Positions 1-11,157 of a stretch of DNA of 64,000 nucleotides are shown one piece after another. Source of the DNA: Clytia hemisphaerica (taxonomy: Eukaryota; Cnidaria; Hydrozoa; Leptothecata; Clytiidae); contig CACVBU010000017.1 of NCBI GenBank assembly GCA_902728285.1, positions 1,275,716 through 1,339,715 on the forward strand, in the 5' to 3' direction. The notes beneath the pieces are model-generated. The model had not been told where the DNA came from, made no database searches, and saw only the letters and a program-made list of their open reading frames with translations. Made by a program: the position numbers and the translations under genes. The first letter of the stretch is position 1. Every line of letters begins with the position of its first letter.

Positions 1-878
1 TCTAGGTTAGCTCTCACATTCCAAGGATGTACAATATTGCGATTTGGAAAAACACTTTGACGCAAGAGGGGGAGGGAAGAATCTTAAAAGGGGGATTATT
101 TTATCTATATTTATGGATTTTTCGGTCGTTCAATGATTGATTTTAAAGATAGCTAACCTTGTGGTGCGAGATCGAAACCTTCTTGACTGGACAATGCTTG
201 TTGATTGGTTATCCAGATGTATGATTCGCCGGTCAAATCCAAAGCGCGCGCTGTTCGAAACACTGTTACTGCATCTTCAGCACTGTAAAGGAGAAATAGA
301 TTTTTAGCATGCGCTGTTTGAGTAGCCTATATTAGACGTCACGGCTTTTTTCCTACACAGTAACGTCTATTCCAATTTCCGACTCTTTCGAATGATTGGA
401 GCCTAGGTTTTCGAGCTCCAAACATTCAATTTTTGACGTCACTTTAAACTTTCGAAGTTCTTGCAGTAAGAGAAAAGATCGAAGTTACGTCACAACACTC
501 GATAGGTTTCTATTTTTCGAAAATCGTCAAAGTGGAACTCGCTAAGAAACGGAATGGAAAATCGCTATTTTTGGTGAGGTGCTCGCTAGTGTTTGAAACC
601 GTTTTAAAATGGTAACTAAGTCCACTTAATTTAAGAGTGCACTAGTTCTTATTTTGCTTGCAATGGTTCCACTTTGGTAAATAATATATGATGTAAATTG
701 AAGAGGGAAAATGAACTTTTTGAACTAGCTAAAAATAGGTAAAAAAACCCCTGTTTTTCCTCTTTTTTAACTTTAAGTTTTTTAGTAAGAAAATATAGAC
801 CGAAATAAATCCTAAAGAAAAGTAAATTTACTGACGTTACGACTAAAGAGTGTAGCGCGTGTTGTTAAAAGTTCTGTT
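1..878. other. Intergenic, no gene seen
   Basis: AT-rich DNA without a long open frame, splice-bounded exon or clear repeat structure. Several GACGTCA-like motifs occur around 337-500. Nothing further can be supported. Confidence 0.5.
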
Positions 879-1086
879 GATATCGTTTGCTTACTCATCA
901 ATTCTAATTTACAAGCTTTTTCACATTGAATTGACACGGATGTGGAGAAAGTCTGGTCAGAAAGAGGAAAAGAAAAACAATTGTTTGTTTATTCAGCACA
1001 ATATAACAATAGGAAGACACTGTCCCGATATGAAATATGTGTCTGATATGAAACGGGAACACTTATGTAAGAACAAAACCTTTAAA
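879..1086 (+). repeat. Dispersed repeat, copy A
   Basis: About 200 bp beginning GATATCGTTTGCTTACTCAT and containing TTGACACGGATGT, AGAAAGAGGAAAAGAAAAAC and TGATATGAAATATGTGTCTGATATG. The same sequence recurs at 52437-53524 (split by an insertion) and at 61982-62823 (split by a LINE). A shadow open frame starting at 859 crosses it and is not a gene. The family is unidentified; it has no clear terminal inverted repeats, so it could be a degenerate SINE or the end of a larger element. Confidence 0.7.
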
Positions 1087-3064
1087 GGTGGAAGTTGGAC
1101 CGGAACCTGGGGGAGGGGGACACTTAGGAAAAATTGGGCGTCTCGTACGTGCCGCTGGTCAGGGTCCTGCTCTGAAGATATAAGATATCTGACATGGTCT
1201 CAAATTTACTGATTTCCGAGATGTGTATCTGATAGTGTCGACTTTTTTTAATTTTTGACAATTTTCAGCGTGGAAATGGGAAAAATTTTCGAATTTGCCA
1301 AATATTCATATCTGACAGGGTCCATTTTTCAAACTCCAGTCGTACGTCCCCGTTGGCCGTCAAGGTCAGTGCCCCCTTCCGAGGACCGGAATATATTAGT
1401 AAAAAAAAGTCAGATGTATTCAGTAATTTGATGATTTGATATCACTGGTAGGAGTTTAAACATAGAAATCTGTTATCAAGGTCAGAACGACTTTTTACAC
1501 CAGAAAAAGATCCCTCATGACAATATTTTAGACAAATTTCGAAACTTCAAAAGTCAAACTGTCAAAAAAAGAAAAAAATCCCGAAAGTTGGAACATGTTG
1601 CAGAAACTTTGCTAAAAACAGGAAAAATCATCCATCTTAGCAAAACTAGTAACAAAAGTAACAGGGGAAAACAGTTTAGAGAATAACTTACGATCATATT
1701 GTTTATTTATAAAAACATTCAAAATTTTTAAAGCCTTTGAATGTTCTTAACTTTTTGTGATTTATTTTCTTAACTTAGGTTTTTTAAGAGTCCGCAAAGC
1801 CTTAATATTTTGGGTATCGAAGCCTTATGTCCTTATATACTTTGTTCTTGTGAAAAAAAAACTTGAATGTGCAAAATACAATTAGTTACAAAGGTTCTGG
1901 TCACCACTTATGCTTCGAACGGAAAATACGGCAATAAATTGCCTTATTGTCGAAAACAAAACTACATGACCATATGGGTTGATCAATATTCCTCTTTGTT
2001 GATATCACTGAGTGAACAAAACTTGTGTTTAAGATTCTAAATATAAATAAAACTAAAAAACAAAAATAAACTTTTATATTTACTGATGCATTATTTAAAG
2101 GGTATGTCACAAGCCAGAAATGAAAAATAGAGAAAAAACGTATGGCAGTTACGATACCCTTATGTAAACAACCGATGTCCTTATCTCTTTTAAAATTTGT
2201 TAGAGTTGAATCATTGATTGGAAAGTGGCAAGTAAAACCAAGATTATTGCATACAGTAATTAAACCGAACGGACTTAGTTAAAGACAAAGCGAGTTCATG
2301 CATCCGAGTAATTGATCAAAATATCCCCTAACGAATTTCTACGTGCGCCAGATTTATACCGCGCAAAGGCTCTTGGGTAATGAGAAGCTGGTTTCTAAAT
2401 TAGAGAAAAGAAAATCCTGATTTTCAAATTTTGATTTGTGAAAGAGCGGATTTTCAATTGGCCAAAAAAGCACTCTCGTGTATTGTCTTGATACAATCAA
2501 AAGCTGTTGTCCTTCGCCAATTGGTCTATTAAGAATTTATTAAAACTTTATAAAAATTTTCCCGAAAATGGCCGAAACCACGAAAATCGGGAAATTTTCA
2601 GTTTTCAAGAGTTTGTAAACATCAAGTATGATTTCAAGATTTCATGATGTGTGCATTGTTAGATTCTTGAGCTGCGCAAATCTTTTTCTTATCGGCAAAA
2701 GATTGAAAGAGTCGAATCACTCAAATAAAATAGGTTACCTTTCACGTCATACATAGACAAACTGAGCTAAATTTAAAAAAATGTTGAAACCATGTGACTG
2801 TTGATTAGAAAATCCCAGTAAGACGGTTGGATTATTTTTTACCATGAAACCTTTATGCAAAGTCCTAAATATATTCTCTAGCTTACGTTAATGAAAGTTT
2901 TTTCTCCTCTTGAAAGGTTTTCCGTGTTATGCAACCTAACGGTGACGATATTGGAAACTTTCAATTTCAATTTCATTTTCTGGCGTTTTCAAAAATATCT
3001 GAACACAATTTATGAAGGTGGAGGATCTACTGTTTTTGACTTTGTTTTGAATATTGTGTTAAAT
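1087..3064. other. Intergenic, no gene seen
   Basis: No supported exon. Around 1690-1860 lies a degraded copy of a repeat family rich in GTTCTTA, ending in a TTGTTCTTGTGAAAAAAAA-type terminus. Similar ends recur near 4640-4830, 11745-11880 and 22090-22220. Otherwise AT-rich unique sequence. Confidence 0.4.
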
Positions 3065-3955
3065 TTCCTTTTTTCAGATTCTTCCGTCCAAATAATATGT
3101 TATATAGGGAAAGCCCCTTTAGAAGATCCGTTTCAAGCTCAAGTTAAAGTTATGTATCAAAACATGGCGAACACTAAACACAATTTTCATGTAGCTTTCT
3201 TGAATTCATAGTTTCATCTGATGATTTATTTTCAATCGCCTGACGCGGTGGCAAAAAGCTAAATGTGTTAATGTGTCAACAAAAAATGAAATGTTATAAC
3301 GACCTTTACGTATTTCGGGCTACTATGTAACAAAATTTCTGCTCTTTTAAGTAATTTCTCTTATCAAGGTTTAACCCTTTCCAAAAAGGTTGAAGACATC
3401 ACCTTTAGTTGTCGCTCATTTACATTGAGCTTAATAGGGGGGGTTTCAGGGGGTACCCGATTCCGCAATTCCGCCATTTTTTCTCCAATTTCCGTCAAAC
3501 CGTCTTAAATTGAACCAAAATTCCGTCACCGATAATTCCTTTGAAATTCAATATTTTTGTCGAAAATTCCGCAAATTTTGAATATCTTTTACCAATTCCG
3601 AAATTCCGCAAATTTTTTTGCTAAATTCCGTTTTTCCGCACTAAAATTGTCTAATTTTCCGTCTCCGTCAGAGAACACAATTTCCGTAATTTTCGCCAAA
3701 TTCCGCCACTCCGTCCGAAAAAAGGGCCGATTCCGCTCCTCCGCCAACCATGAAACCCCCCCTTAATATTTCGATAAGATTGAGAAATTAAATAAAAACG
3801 AAGATAGTGAAGCAATTGTGAAATATCTATTTTCTTGTCAGGGGGGTTGTACTAAGGGGATATTAATATTTTTATTACCATATGTGCTATACTATGTTAT
3901 ATAACATCATTAAAAATAACTCTTATTACACGTGTGATATAGGGAGTAATATATA
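3065..3955. repeat. Segmental duplicate 1 (partner 5897-6461)
   Basis: Starts TTCCTTTTTTCAGATTCTTC and ends GGGAGTAATATATA. It is nearly identical to 5897-6461 apart from small differences, except that this copy carries a 326-bp C/G-ended insertion (3437-3762). The shared sequence includes CCCTTTAGAAGATCCG and TTATAACGACCTTTACGTAT. It has no coding content I can support. Confidence 0.85.
3437..3762. mobile_element. Fold-back MITE inserted in duplicate 1
   Basis: The termini are inverted: GGGGGGGTTTCA at the left and TGAAACCCCCCC at the right. The interior is built of repeated AATTCCG-type motifs (TTCCGCAATTCCGCC, AAATTCCGC). It is flanked on both sides by TTAATA, extending to CTTAATA depending on where the G/C run is cut, as expected for a target-site duplication. 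The paired segment at 5897-6461 lacks it. Superfamily not assignable; no transposase is present. Confidence 0.85.
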
Positions 3956-4027
3956 ATACAAGTATTATAGGTCCGCGTTATACACGGCACAGAATGCAAA
4001 AGCACATGGTGGTAAGCACGTGGAAAG
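3894..4027. repeat. Direct repeat unit 1 (partner 4188-4320)
   Basis: About 134 bp running from TGTTATATAACAT through ATTACACGTGTGATATAGG to TAAGCACGTGGAAAGA. It is repeated 295 bp downstream at 4188-4320 with few differences. A third partial copy closes the duplicate ending near 6461. No coding content. Confidence 0.8.
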
Positions 4028-4187
4028 AAGATACTCTAATTAAACTATTTCACTGATACCTTTGTAGTTTTCCAATCCCTTTAAACTTGTTAAATTTCCG
4101 ATAACACTCCATTTTTCTTGTTCATTTTTAATTGATAACAACAAGGGTCGCTTTTTATTTTCATCTGCTACGCTTATTCGTCTAACA

Positions 4188-4320
4188 TGTTATATAACAT
4201 TATTAAAAATAACTCTTATTACACGTGTGATATAGGTGTAGTATATAGTACAAGTATTATAGGTCCGCGTTATACACGGCACAGAATGCAAAAGCACATG
4301 GTGGTAAGCACGTGGAAAGA
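4188..4320. repeat. Direct repeat unit 2 (partner 3894-4027)
   Basis: Second copy of the unit at 3894-4027, with the same internal GGTCCGCGTTATACACGGCA and GCAAAAGCACATGGTGGTAA. The intervening 160 bp is unique AT-rich sequence. Confidence 0.8.
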
Positions 4321-4863
4321 TTTTGACCTTTAAAAAGGTTCTAGATCAATAAAATAACTTCAGTATGATATTTTTGACAATAACAAATATCTTTCAAACA
4401 TTTTTTTTGTATCTTACAGTAATATAGGCTGACCTGTGTCAATGAAGTGTGACCTGTGACACAGCTGTTGACCTGGGACCTGCCTTTTCCAACTAGCCGA
4501 ATGAAAAGTGTTTGAAATCTCAAGTTAAAATAGAGGAGAAGAAGTGACATCACTTTAAAAAAAACGCAATGGGATATTCAGATTAAAGTTCTTGACTTCA
4601 CGTTACAATCGATCAACCCGATAAACAGATCGATGAAAATCATATATTTTCGCGAACATACATCTTTATTTCATAAGTTTTAGGTTTAAAGAATGTTGGT
4701 TCTTAAAATGTTCTTGTTTTCACCATTTTAGTGCATTTTTGTGCTATAGTATTTTGGCGCAAAGCCTTGAAATGTGGTCATCATGTTATTATATAGTTCG
4801 TTCTCATAAGAAAACGTGCAATAGGTAAGTCCTGGGGAGTAAAAATATTCCAATTTAATCTTA

Positions 4864-5087
4864 ACACCCCTGTGTCTTGCTGGGACCCCAGCCCAACTGG
4901 AAAATTTCGCAAAAACTTCGTCCCGATGGAAAAAAACCCTGATATTTCAGCCCCACTAGGAAATTACCATCCCCACTGGGTTTTTTAACCTTGAAACAAT
5001 AGAATTTCTATCCCCATTGAGATTTCAATAGGAGTTTTTATCCCTACTGAGGAAAAATGTTCCACCGGGTCTGTGAGACAAGGGTGT
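4864..5087. mobile_element. Fold-back MITE with CCCCACTGG motifs
   Basis: Imperfect inverted ends: ACACCCCTGTGTCTTGCTGG at the left, and GTCTGTGAGACAAGGGTGT at the right. The interior repeats a CCCCACTGGGAAATT-like motif in both orientations. Its right half (from about 4983) is shared with 7606-7655. No coding capacity. Confidence 0.6.
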
Positions 5088-5522
5088 ATTTTAAATCGAT
5101 TCATACAGTTTTCTCCCTCAAAAGCAAATTGATAGTAATCGAAATTTTAAGCGACATCTTTGGATCAAGAGGAAAGAAAATACTCCTCGTACCACGAATA
5201 ACTTAATAAACTAGTGACCTCTCGGGCTACTGTAAGTGTTTTGAAAAATGTACGGCTTGAAAGCAAAGAAAACGTTAGATTTTAGACACGAAGAACAATG
5301 GGGCCTAAAATGTTTAAAACAAGAACAATTTAAGAACAATACTGACATATTGGAATGTCTGAATTTTTAGCAAATTAAAGGTTTCTGCTTAGATATAAGA
5401 ACAATTTGGCCGTCCCTCAATGAATTACATCATTCAGTTCATGCATCTTGGGATTTACTTTCATCAAGATGGTGCAAAATAGGAGAAGGAAAATATTTTC
5501 TGTTTTTTTTTTTGTGGGATTT

Positions 5523-5899
5523 AAGATTCTATTTTCTTCCATATTAAACAAAGAAAAAAGGATATTTCATATTTCAATTTTTTTATCAAACGGGAACTAC
5601 CTCTTAAACCATTGCCCATTTTCCCAAATTCAAGTCAAATTTTTTGGAATTTTGACCTTTCAATAACAGAATATGCAAACCTCTTTGGTCTTAAAATTGA
5701 TTTATTTATCTCATGGTATTTACATTTATTTGCAACAATTGAAATAGACAAAAAGAAAGGGAAATCGCTACCGCTAACTAACAATTGAGGCCAAGGTATC
5801 GCGAGATGAGATCTCAAAAATATCTTCAACTACTGTAGAAGTAGAGTCTCTTTACCTATAAGGTAAAAATCACAATTGTCTGATAATCATATGTCAGTT
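5523..5899. repeat. Duplicate of the 3' flank of the 8.2-kb gene
   Basis: About 377 bp nearly identical to 7656-8032 (shared AAGATTCTATTTTCTTCC, GGAACTACCTCTTAAACCAT, AGGCCAAGGTATCGCGAGAT). The partner copy lies immediately downstream, in minus-strand sense, of the stop codon of the ORF at 8196-8888, so this is probably a copied 3' UTR/flank. It joins directly onto duplicate 2 at 5897. Confidence 0.8.
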
Positions 5900-6461
5900 C
5901 CTTTTTTCAGATTCTTCCGTCCAAATAATATGTTATATAGGGAAAGCCCCTTTAGAAGATCCGTTTCAAACTCAAGTATATGTAGCGAAACATGGCGAAC
6001 ACTAATCACAATTTTCATGTAGCTTATCTTAAATTCATAGTTTCATCTGATGATTTATTTTCAATCGCTTGATGCGGTGGCAAAAAGCTAAATGTGTTAA
6101 TGTGTCAACAAAAAATGAAATGTTATAACGACCTTTACGTATTTCGGGCTACTATGTAACAAAATTTCTGCTCTTTTAAGTAATTTCTCTTATCAAGGTT
6201 TAACCCTTTCCAAAAAGGTTGAAGACATCAACTTTAGTTGTCGCTCATTTACAATGAGCTTAATAGGGCTTAATATTTCGATATGATTGAGAAATTAAAT
6301 AAAAACGAAGATAGTGAAGCAATTGTGAAACAGCTATTTTCTTGTCAGGGGGCTGTACTAAGGTGATATTAATATTTTTATTACCATATGTGCTATACTA
6401 TGTTATATAACATCATTAAAAATAACTCTTATTACACGTGTAATATAGGGAGTAATATATG
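5897..6461. repeat. Segmental duplicate 2, without the MITE
   Basis: Copy of 3065-3955 lacking the insertion at 3437-3762. At the matching position it reads GCTTAATAGGGCTTAATA (6259-6276), that is, the target sequence twice with two or three G between. Confidence 0.85.
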
Positions 6462-7030
6462 AGATGAGGATGAGGGACGAGAATTCCTTATTGGATTGCT
6501 TCTTTGTCGTTTCTATTGTAAACTGTTCATAATAGAAATCCATCTCTGTCCCCTTGAGTGTTCTGTTTTTAAAAGAAAAATGAAGCAGACAAAGTAGTCA
6601 TGCAGTACGTCTGCACATATTTTGCTATGATGTTCCCGCTTTTCATCAAAATAATATTTGCAGAAGATACCCCAAAAGCTTCCTTATAAATGAAATCTAA
6701 TTTTATCAGCGTGTGTTATGAATTTGAGAAGCTTTCATGATTCCTCTTTAAAAATTTCGGATGTAAATATTTTGACAAATATTGTTTCCATTGACTTGAA
6801 AAATTTTCCATAACCAGACATACCAACTCACTATCTGAAAATATCAGTTAGAAAGTGAGGCACCCCGCGGTGTAGCGCGGTATTTCAAATAAAAAAGTGC
6901 TATTTATAATCTTACAGAAGAAATTTCTTATAATTTTACAATGAAAACAATGTCTTTCACTTTTTAAAATTATCATTCACCGATGTTTTACAGACCCTCT
7001 TGATAATGAGAAGTTTTTAATCGTGAAGGC
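6462..7030. other. Intergenic, no gene seen
   Basis: Unique AT-rich sequence. No open frame of note, no splice-bounded exon and no repeat recognised apart from a short GTGAGGCACCCCGCGGTGTA stretch near 6855. Confidence 0.4.
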
Positions 7031-7033
7031 ATA

Positions 7034-7420
7034 GTTCGGACCCCCCCCACCCCTTTCTTAAGGGGGGATGACACCTTCCAAAAAAGTGAGGAAGGGGGGG
7101 GGTCAGAAATTTTCATTAAAAAGGGAGGGATAGCAAGGAGGGGGGGATCGTTTAAGAAGGGGGGGGGCTTACATATATTGTAGATTATTTTCCAGCACTG
7201 TTATGAAATTTGGTCTGCATGAAAGGAAATTCTTTATTTTCACTAAAAAGTGGTATTATATTTGCCAGATTTAATTTTTCTTTACTGTGTTCTTCCCTTT
7301 TTACCATAAAAAATTTAGCCCGAAACCCTTGGGGGATAGGTATTTTTAAAGGTTGAGGGGATGCCAAGAAGGGGTGGGGGTCATTTAAGAAGGGGGATCA
7401 GACCCCTTCCCGCACTATGG
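7034..7420. mobile_element. G/C-run fold-back element
   Basis: Left arm around 7034-7066 carries GGACCCCCCCCACCCCTTTC and AAGGGGGG. Right arm around 7370-7420 carries GGTCATTTAAGAAGGGGG and CAGACCCCTTCCCGCAC, which is inverted relative to the left. Internal TTTAAGAAGGGGGGGG repeats the motif. The short open frame across 7185-7367 is a shadow. Confidence 0.5.
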
Positions 7421-7655
7421 AAGGATAAATGCAGCAGCAGAATCATTGGTAAAAGGAAATCCAAATTTCACGAGTTTGTAATTAAAAAAGTTAAATTTCA
7501 TATCAAATTTTAATGCTAGGGTACAGAGATAGAACAAGGTTTTTTCAAATGTGCGTTTTCCAGATCCGCTATTACATATCCCTATCCAAACCCATCTCCA
7601 TTGGAATTTTTTAACCTTGGAGCAATAGAATTTCTATCCCCATTGAGATTTCAAT

Positions 7656-8032
7656 AAGATTCTATTTTCTTCCATATTAAACAAAGAAAAAAGGATATTT
7701 GATATTTCAATGTTTTCATCCAACGGGAACTACCTCTTAAACCATTGCCCATTTTCCCAAATTCAAGTCTAATTTTTTGGAATTTTTACCTTTCAATAAC
7801 AGAATATGCAAACTTCTTCGGTCTTAAAATTGATTTATTTATTTCATGGTATTTACATTTATTTACAACAATTGAAATAGACGAAAAGAAAGGGAAACCG
7901 CTACCGCTAACTAACAATTGAGGCCAAGGTATCGCGAGATGAGATCTCAAAAATATCTTCAACTACTGTAAAAGTAGAGTCTCTTTACCTATAAGGTAAA
8001 AATCACAATTGTCTGATAATCATATGTCAGTT
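7656..8032. repeat. 3' flank of the 8.2-kb gene, partner of 5523-5899
   Basis: Read on the minus strand this follows the stop codon at 8196 by about 160 bp and contains AATAAATAAATC around 7830, so it may include the polyadenylation region of that gene. The whole stretch is duplicated at 5523-5899. Immediately left, 7606-7655 matches 4983-5030, so this locus joins two blocks that are separated by about 490 bp in the other copy. Confidence 0.7.
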
Positions 8033-8195
8033 TTAATGCATACGCAAAAGGTATATCGCTGTTTACAGTATTTTCTTATAATCAAACATTGACGACAAGG
8101 AAGTAACTGTGAAACATCTCTTTGAAGTCGAGCAAAACTAACTTTATCAACCAACAAAACGGAAACGACATCCAAGCAAACACTTTTCAAAGAAC

Positions 8196-8888
8196 TCATT
8201 CCGTCGAAAAAATTTCTTCCGGTTGTAAGACAGGTGACTGCGGACATCTAAGGTACCGGCATTTCCCTGGTTTATAATTATAGCTCCATTTTTGGCGGTC
8301 CGTTAAAAGGTAAAGGTTGGGACAACTGTTTGTGTTGATTGGTAATTTCTCTTTGGGCGGTTTCAATAAAAGTTTCGTTTCTTCACCGATCTGTTTGGGC
8401 GCTACGTATCTCAAAGTCAAGGGCGGACGCCCTGGGTTTTCCTTATTCATGAATTCTTTAACTCTATCGTGTATGATAAAACGTTTATTTTCTTCAACGC
8501 GTGAAGCGACGTGCGCAAAAGAAGTGTGAAGTTCAGTTGTGGTCTTCGATCGGGAACGTTGACGTCGGGACGCTTCTTCGTCAGCGATAACCGAACTTGA
8601 TCGTTGTCGGCGTTGTGAAATTCTCGGTAACGTCGAATGTTTACGAGAATGATTTTCAGTTTCACCATCTGAAGTCTCGTTTGTTGTCGTTTGTTCTTCA
8701 TCTCCACCGAGCATAAAACGAGCGGGTGATCGTTGCCGAGTGATATCGGGCATGCGTGGAGCTCCTAAAGAAGACATCCTGCGCGATGTTGATCTCGATA
8801 CACGTTGACTTCTTCTAGATACAGTTATACTCTGTATTGTTGACCTCTTATTCGAAGCGTAGTTCCTTATAACTGGTAAAGTTTGCAT
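8196..8888 (-). CDS. Orphan basic Ser/Arg-rich protein
   Basis: Intronless open frame of 230 codons from the ATG at 8888. The frame is open further upstream, to about 8981, but without an ATG, so this start is chosen or else an upstream exon is joined. The N-terminal half (residues about 10-120) is Ser/Arg/Thr-rich with SRRSQRVSRSTSRRMSS and RRQRSRSK, resembling a disordered phospho-region or nuclear-targeting segment. The C-terminal half is more ordered-looking, with KRFIIHDRVKEFMNKE around residue 135 and NPGRPPLTLRYVAPKQ after it; the end is rich in Pro, Tyr and Cys. No transmembrane segment or catalytic motif is visible. I do not recognise the family. The length, low stop density and biased composition argue for a real gene; absence of introns also allows a retrocopy. 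Confidence 0.6.
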   Translation of the reverse strand: MQTLPVIRNYASNKRSTIQSITVSRRSQRVSRSTSRRMSSLGAPRMPDITRQRSPARFMLGGDEEQTTTNETSDGETENHSRKHSTLPRISQRRQRSSSVIADEEASRRQRSRSKTTTELHTSFAHVASRVEENKRFIIHDRVKEFMNKENPGRPPLTLRYVAPKQIGEETKLLLKPPKEKLPINTNSCPNLYLLTDRQKWSYNYKPGKCRYLRCPQSPVLQPEEIFSTE

Positions 8889-8981
8889 TTTCTTGTTTAT
8901 CAAATGACGAGATGATGAAATAACAACTCTATTGTTATTGTCCCTCAATAACGCGCTGTTTCGTGAAATAAGACACTCCAA

Positions 8982-11069
8982 TACTCCACTCCAACAAATA
9001 GCTTATATGCTCTCTAGTATCTCACCAACAAAAACAGTGCCTACTTCAAAAAAAGTAAAACCTTATCAGAAAGTCTTATCCCTAATGAAAGTGTTTCTCA
9101 GTTCACTTCTTAACAAGCGCCTCTCGAGTGACTGTCACCCTCTTACATTTGCGAAAGACACAGTATTTTTCACATCTATAATAATAACCTCTATCTTTTG
9201 TGAGAATTGATAGGGTCATATAGTGTTACAGTTACCAGTCTTCCCTTCAAAACAAAAGAAAATGATTTTTTTTGGTCAATATTGACTTACAAGTTTGTCA
9301 TACACAAAAGATTTCTTTCACATTTCATCAACTTTGAACTTCAGTTTCCCCTTTCAAAATCGTAAGTTTAGTAAAAAACAAACATCATAACATTTTGCGA
9401 TGCCTGTTGATTGTGTAAATCTATTATCAACCAATCAGATTTTAAAAAGCTTGAAAGAGTAAAGAAGAAATAAAAATGGTCGATTGCGAAAATACTTTAC
9501 ATAGTTGCGCAAATATTTGAAATGATAGTTTATATAATCATTTTGCAGTGGGCGGAATTTCGCATTAAGGGGCGTTGAACACCCAAGGATGTCATTCTAC
9601 GATAAAAACCTATTGGCCCACGATCTTGAATATCTTGGCACGCATCCTCATCCCCCTTTTACGTAAACAAACTCGCAGGAAATGTGCCATGTATATTTTG
9701 ACGTCAAAATACCACGGTATAAGAGCACTATAAGATTTTACGTTTTTCATTTGTTATGGATTATAAATTCTTAACATTCTTTAGAAGTGTTTTTCTATCG
9801 TATTTTCTCGTTCCCTTTTTTTACCTCCAAAAAAAGTTCAATAAGGTCCAAAAGGATTATACTTTAAGAAAGAGAGAGAGGGTAATCAGTCGATCACAAT
9901 CAATCCATTTTGTATAATGCTAAGGTTTGGAAAATTCTGCCTAAGGATGTTCGAAAAAAAAAACCGGTAACTTTAGTTCAAGAAATCTGGATACATACTA
10001 GGTCAAACATCAGGTCACAAAAGCTTTTATTGATTTTAACAATACAGCAATCTTATTACTAAACCCCAGAGACCTAACCTGGTCTACCCAGGCAAATGTT
10101 TGTATTACAGAGCAGGTCAAATGACCTTTAAATGTAACCTTTTTTGGCCTTCACAATGCAGTGCAGTGGATTTTTTCAAAACCTCAAATGTTTAATATTT
10201 CAATGGTCCTTCCCTAACCTACACTTCCTGGAAGTGGGATGGGAACAATCTTCCATAGATTTAAAATACCAGAGATTTAAAGTGCGATCAAGTGGTTTTG
10301 ACGCCGTGAAAAAAGCGTGTCAGTAACACATAATATTTTTGAACTTGTAATATGAATCTACAAATTTGTTTGACAGTTTCAAATCATTTTTCAAGTTATA
10401 TTTATACACTAAAAGCTGGCAGGAAAATCATAAATGATTTTACACATGTGTGTAGTTTTATCTTCAACATGATTTTTCCGAACCGGCTTTTCTATCCGTA
10501 CCTTCTTGAGCTTGATCGCAAAAGTGAAGATCGAGTTACTACTTTACACATGGTACGAAATAGGCTTTGCAGACTGTAAAATGGACAATTTTTCATGGAA
10601 ATGGACAAAAATGCTCACAAAATTAAGAACATTTTTGGGCTTTAAACTCAAAAAGTTAAAAAGGTTTCAACAATTTTGGATGTTCTTATAAAAAAAAGTG
10701 TAATATGCTTCTAGAACTTCTTCAAATGGGGTTTTTACTTGGCTTGAAAAACAGCAAATCTTACAGGGAATAGGTTTCATAATTGCACAAGGGAAAAATG
10801 TATCTTTTTGACAGAAATACAACCAAATAAGAGAACAGTTGTTTCATTTCGAGACTCCTACATTATTGCAAGGTGGATGGACTAGCAACTTTCGAATTCT
10901 GATCATCATTCACAAGACTCAAATTTACGGGGTACAGTATCCACAGACGGTGACAAAAACGACGGACAAACACTCTGATGTAACTTTAATATTAAAGTAT
11001 CATTTTCAGTAATATTCTTTCAATCGATTACATTGGTATCCATTTTACCACACACCTATTTTCCATTTA
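8982..11069. other. Intergenic, no gene seen
   Basis: Short alternative-start frames only (for example 8932-9210, 10144-10326), none with supporting splice sites or composition. Around 9540-9720 the DNA is slightly less AT-rich but shows no exon. Confidence 0.4.
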
Positions 11070-11157
11070 TAGTTGACGCTCTCTAATTCGATTTTCGAGG
11101 GAAATCAGATTTTCATCGAATAAGGAACCGCATTGGATAGTAGAGCGTCAACAGTAT
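11070..11157. mobile_element. MITE, GACGCTCTCTAATTCGATTT family
   Basis: Short fold-back with left end GTTGACGCTCTCTAATTCG and right end TAGTAGAGCGTCAACAGTA, inverted. Members or fragments of this family recur at 22917-23050, 24000-24176, 29477-29634 (and in its two tandem copies), 32290-32377 and 36342-36520. Confidence 0.7.

Noticed and set aside
859-1212. 117-codon plus-strand frame
   Set aside because: Starts at a non-ATG codon and runs across a dispersed repeat that occurs twice more in the window without an open frame.
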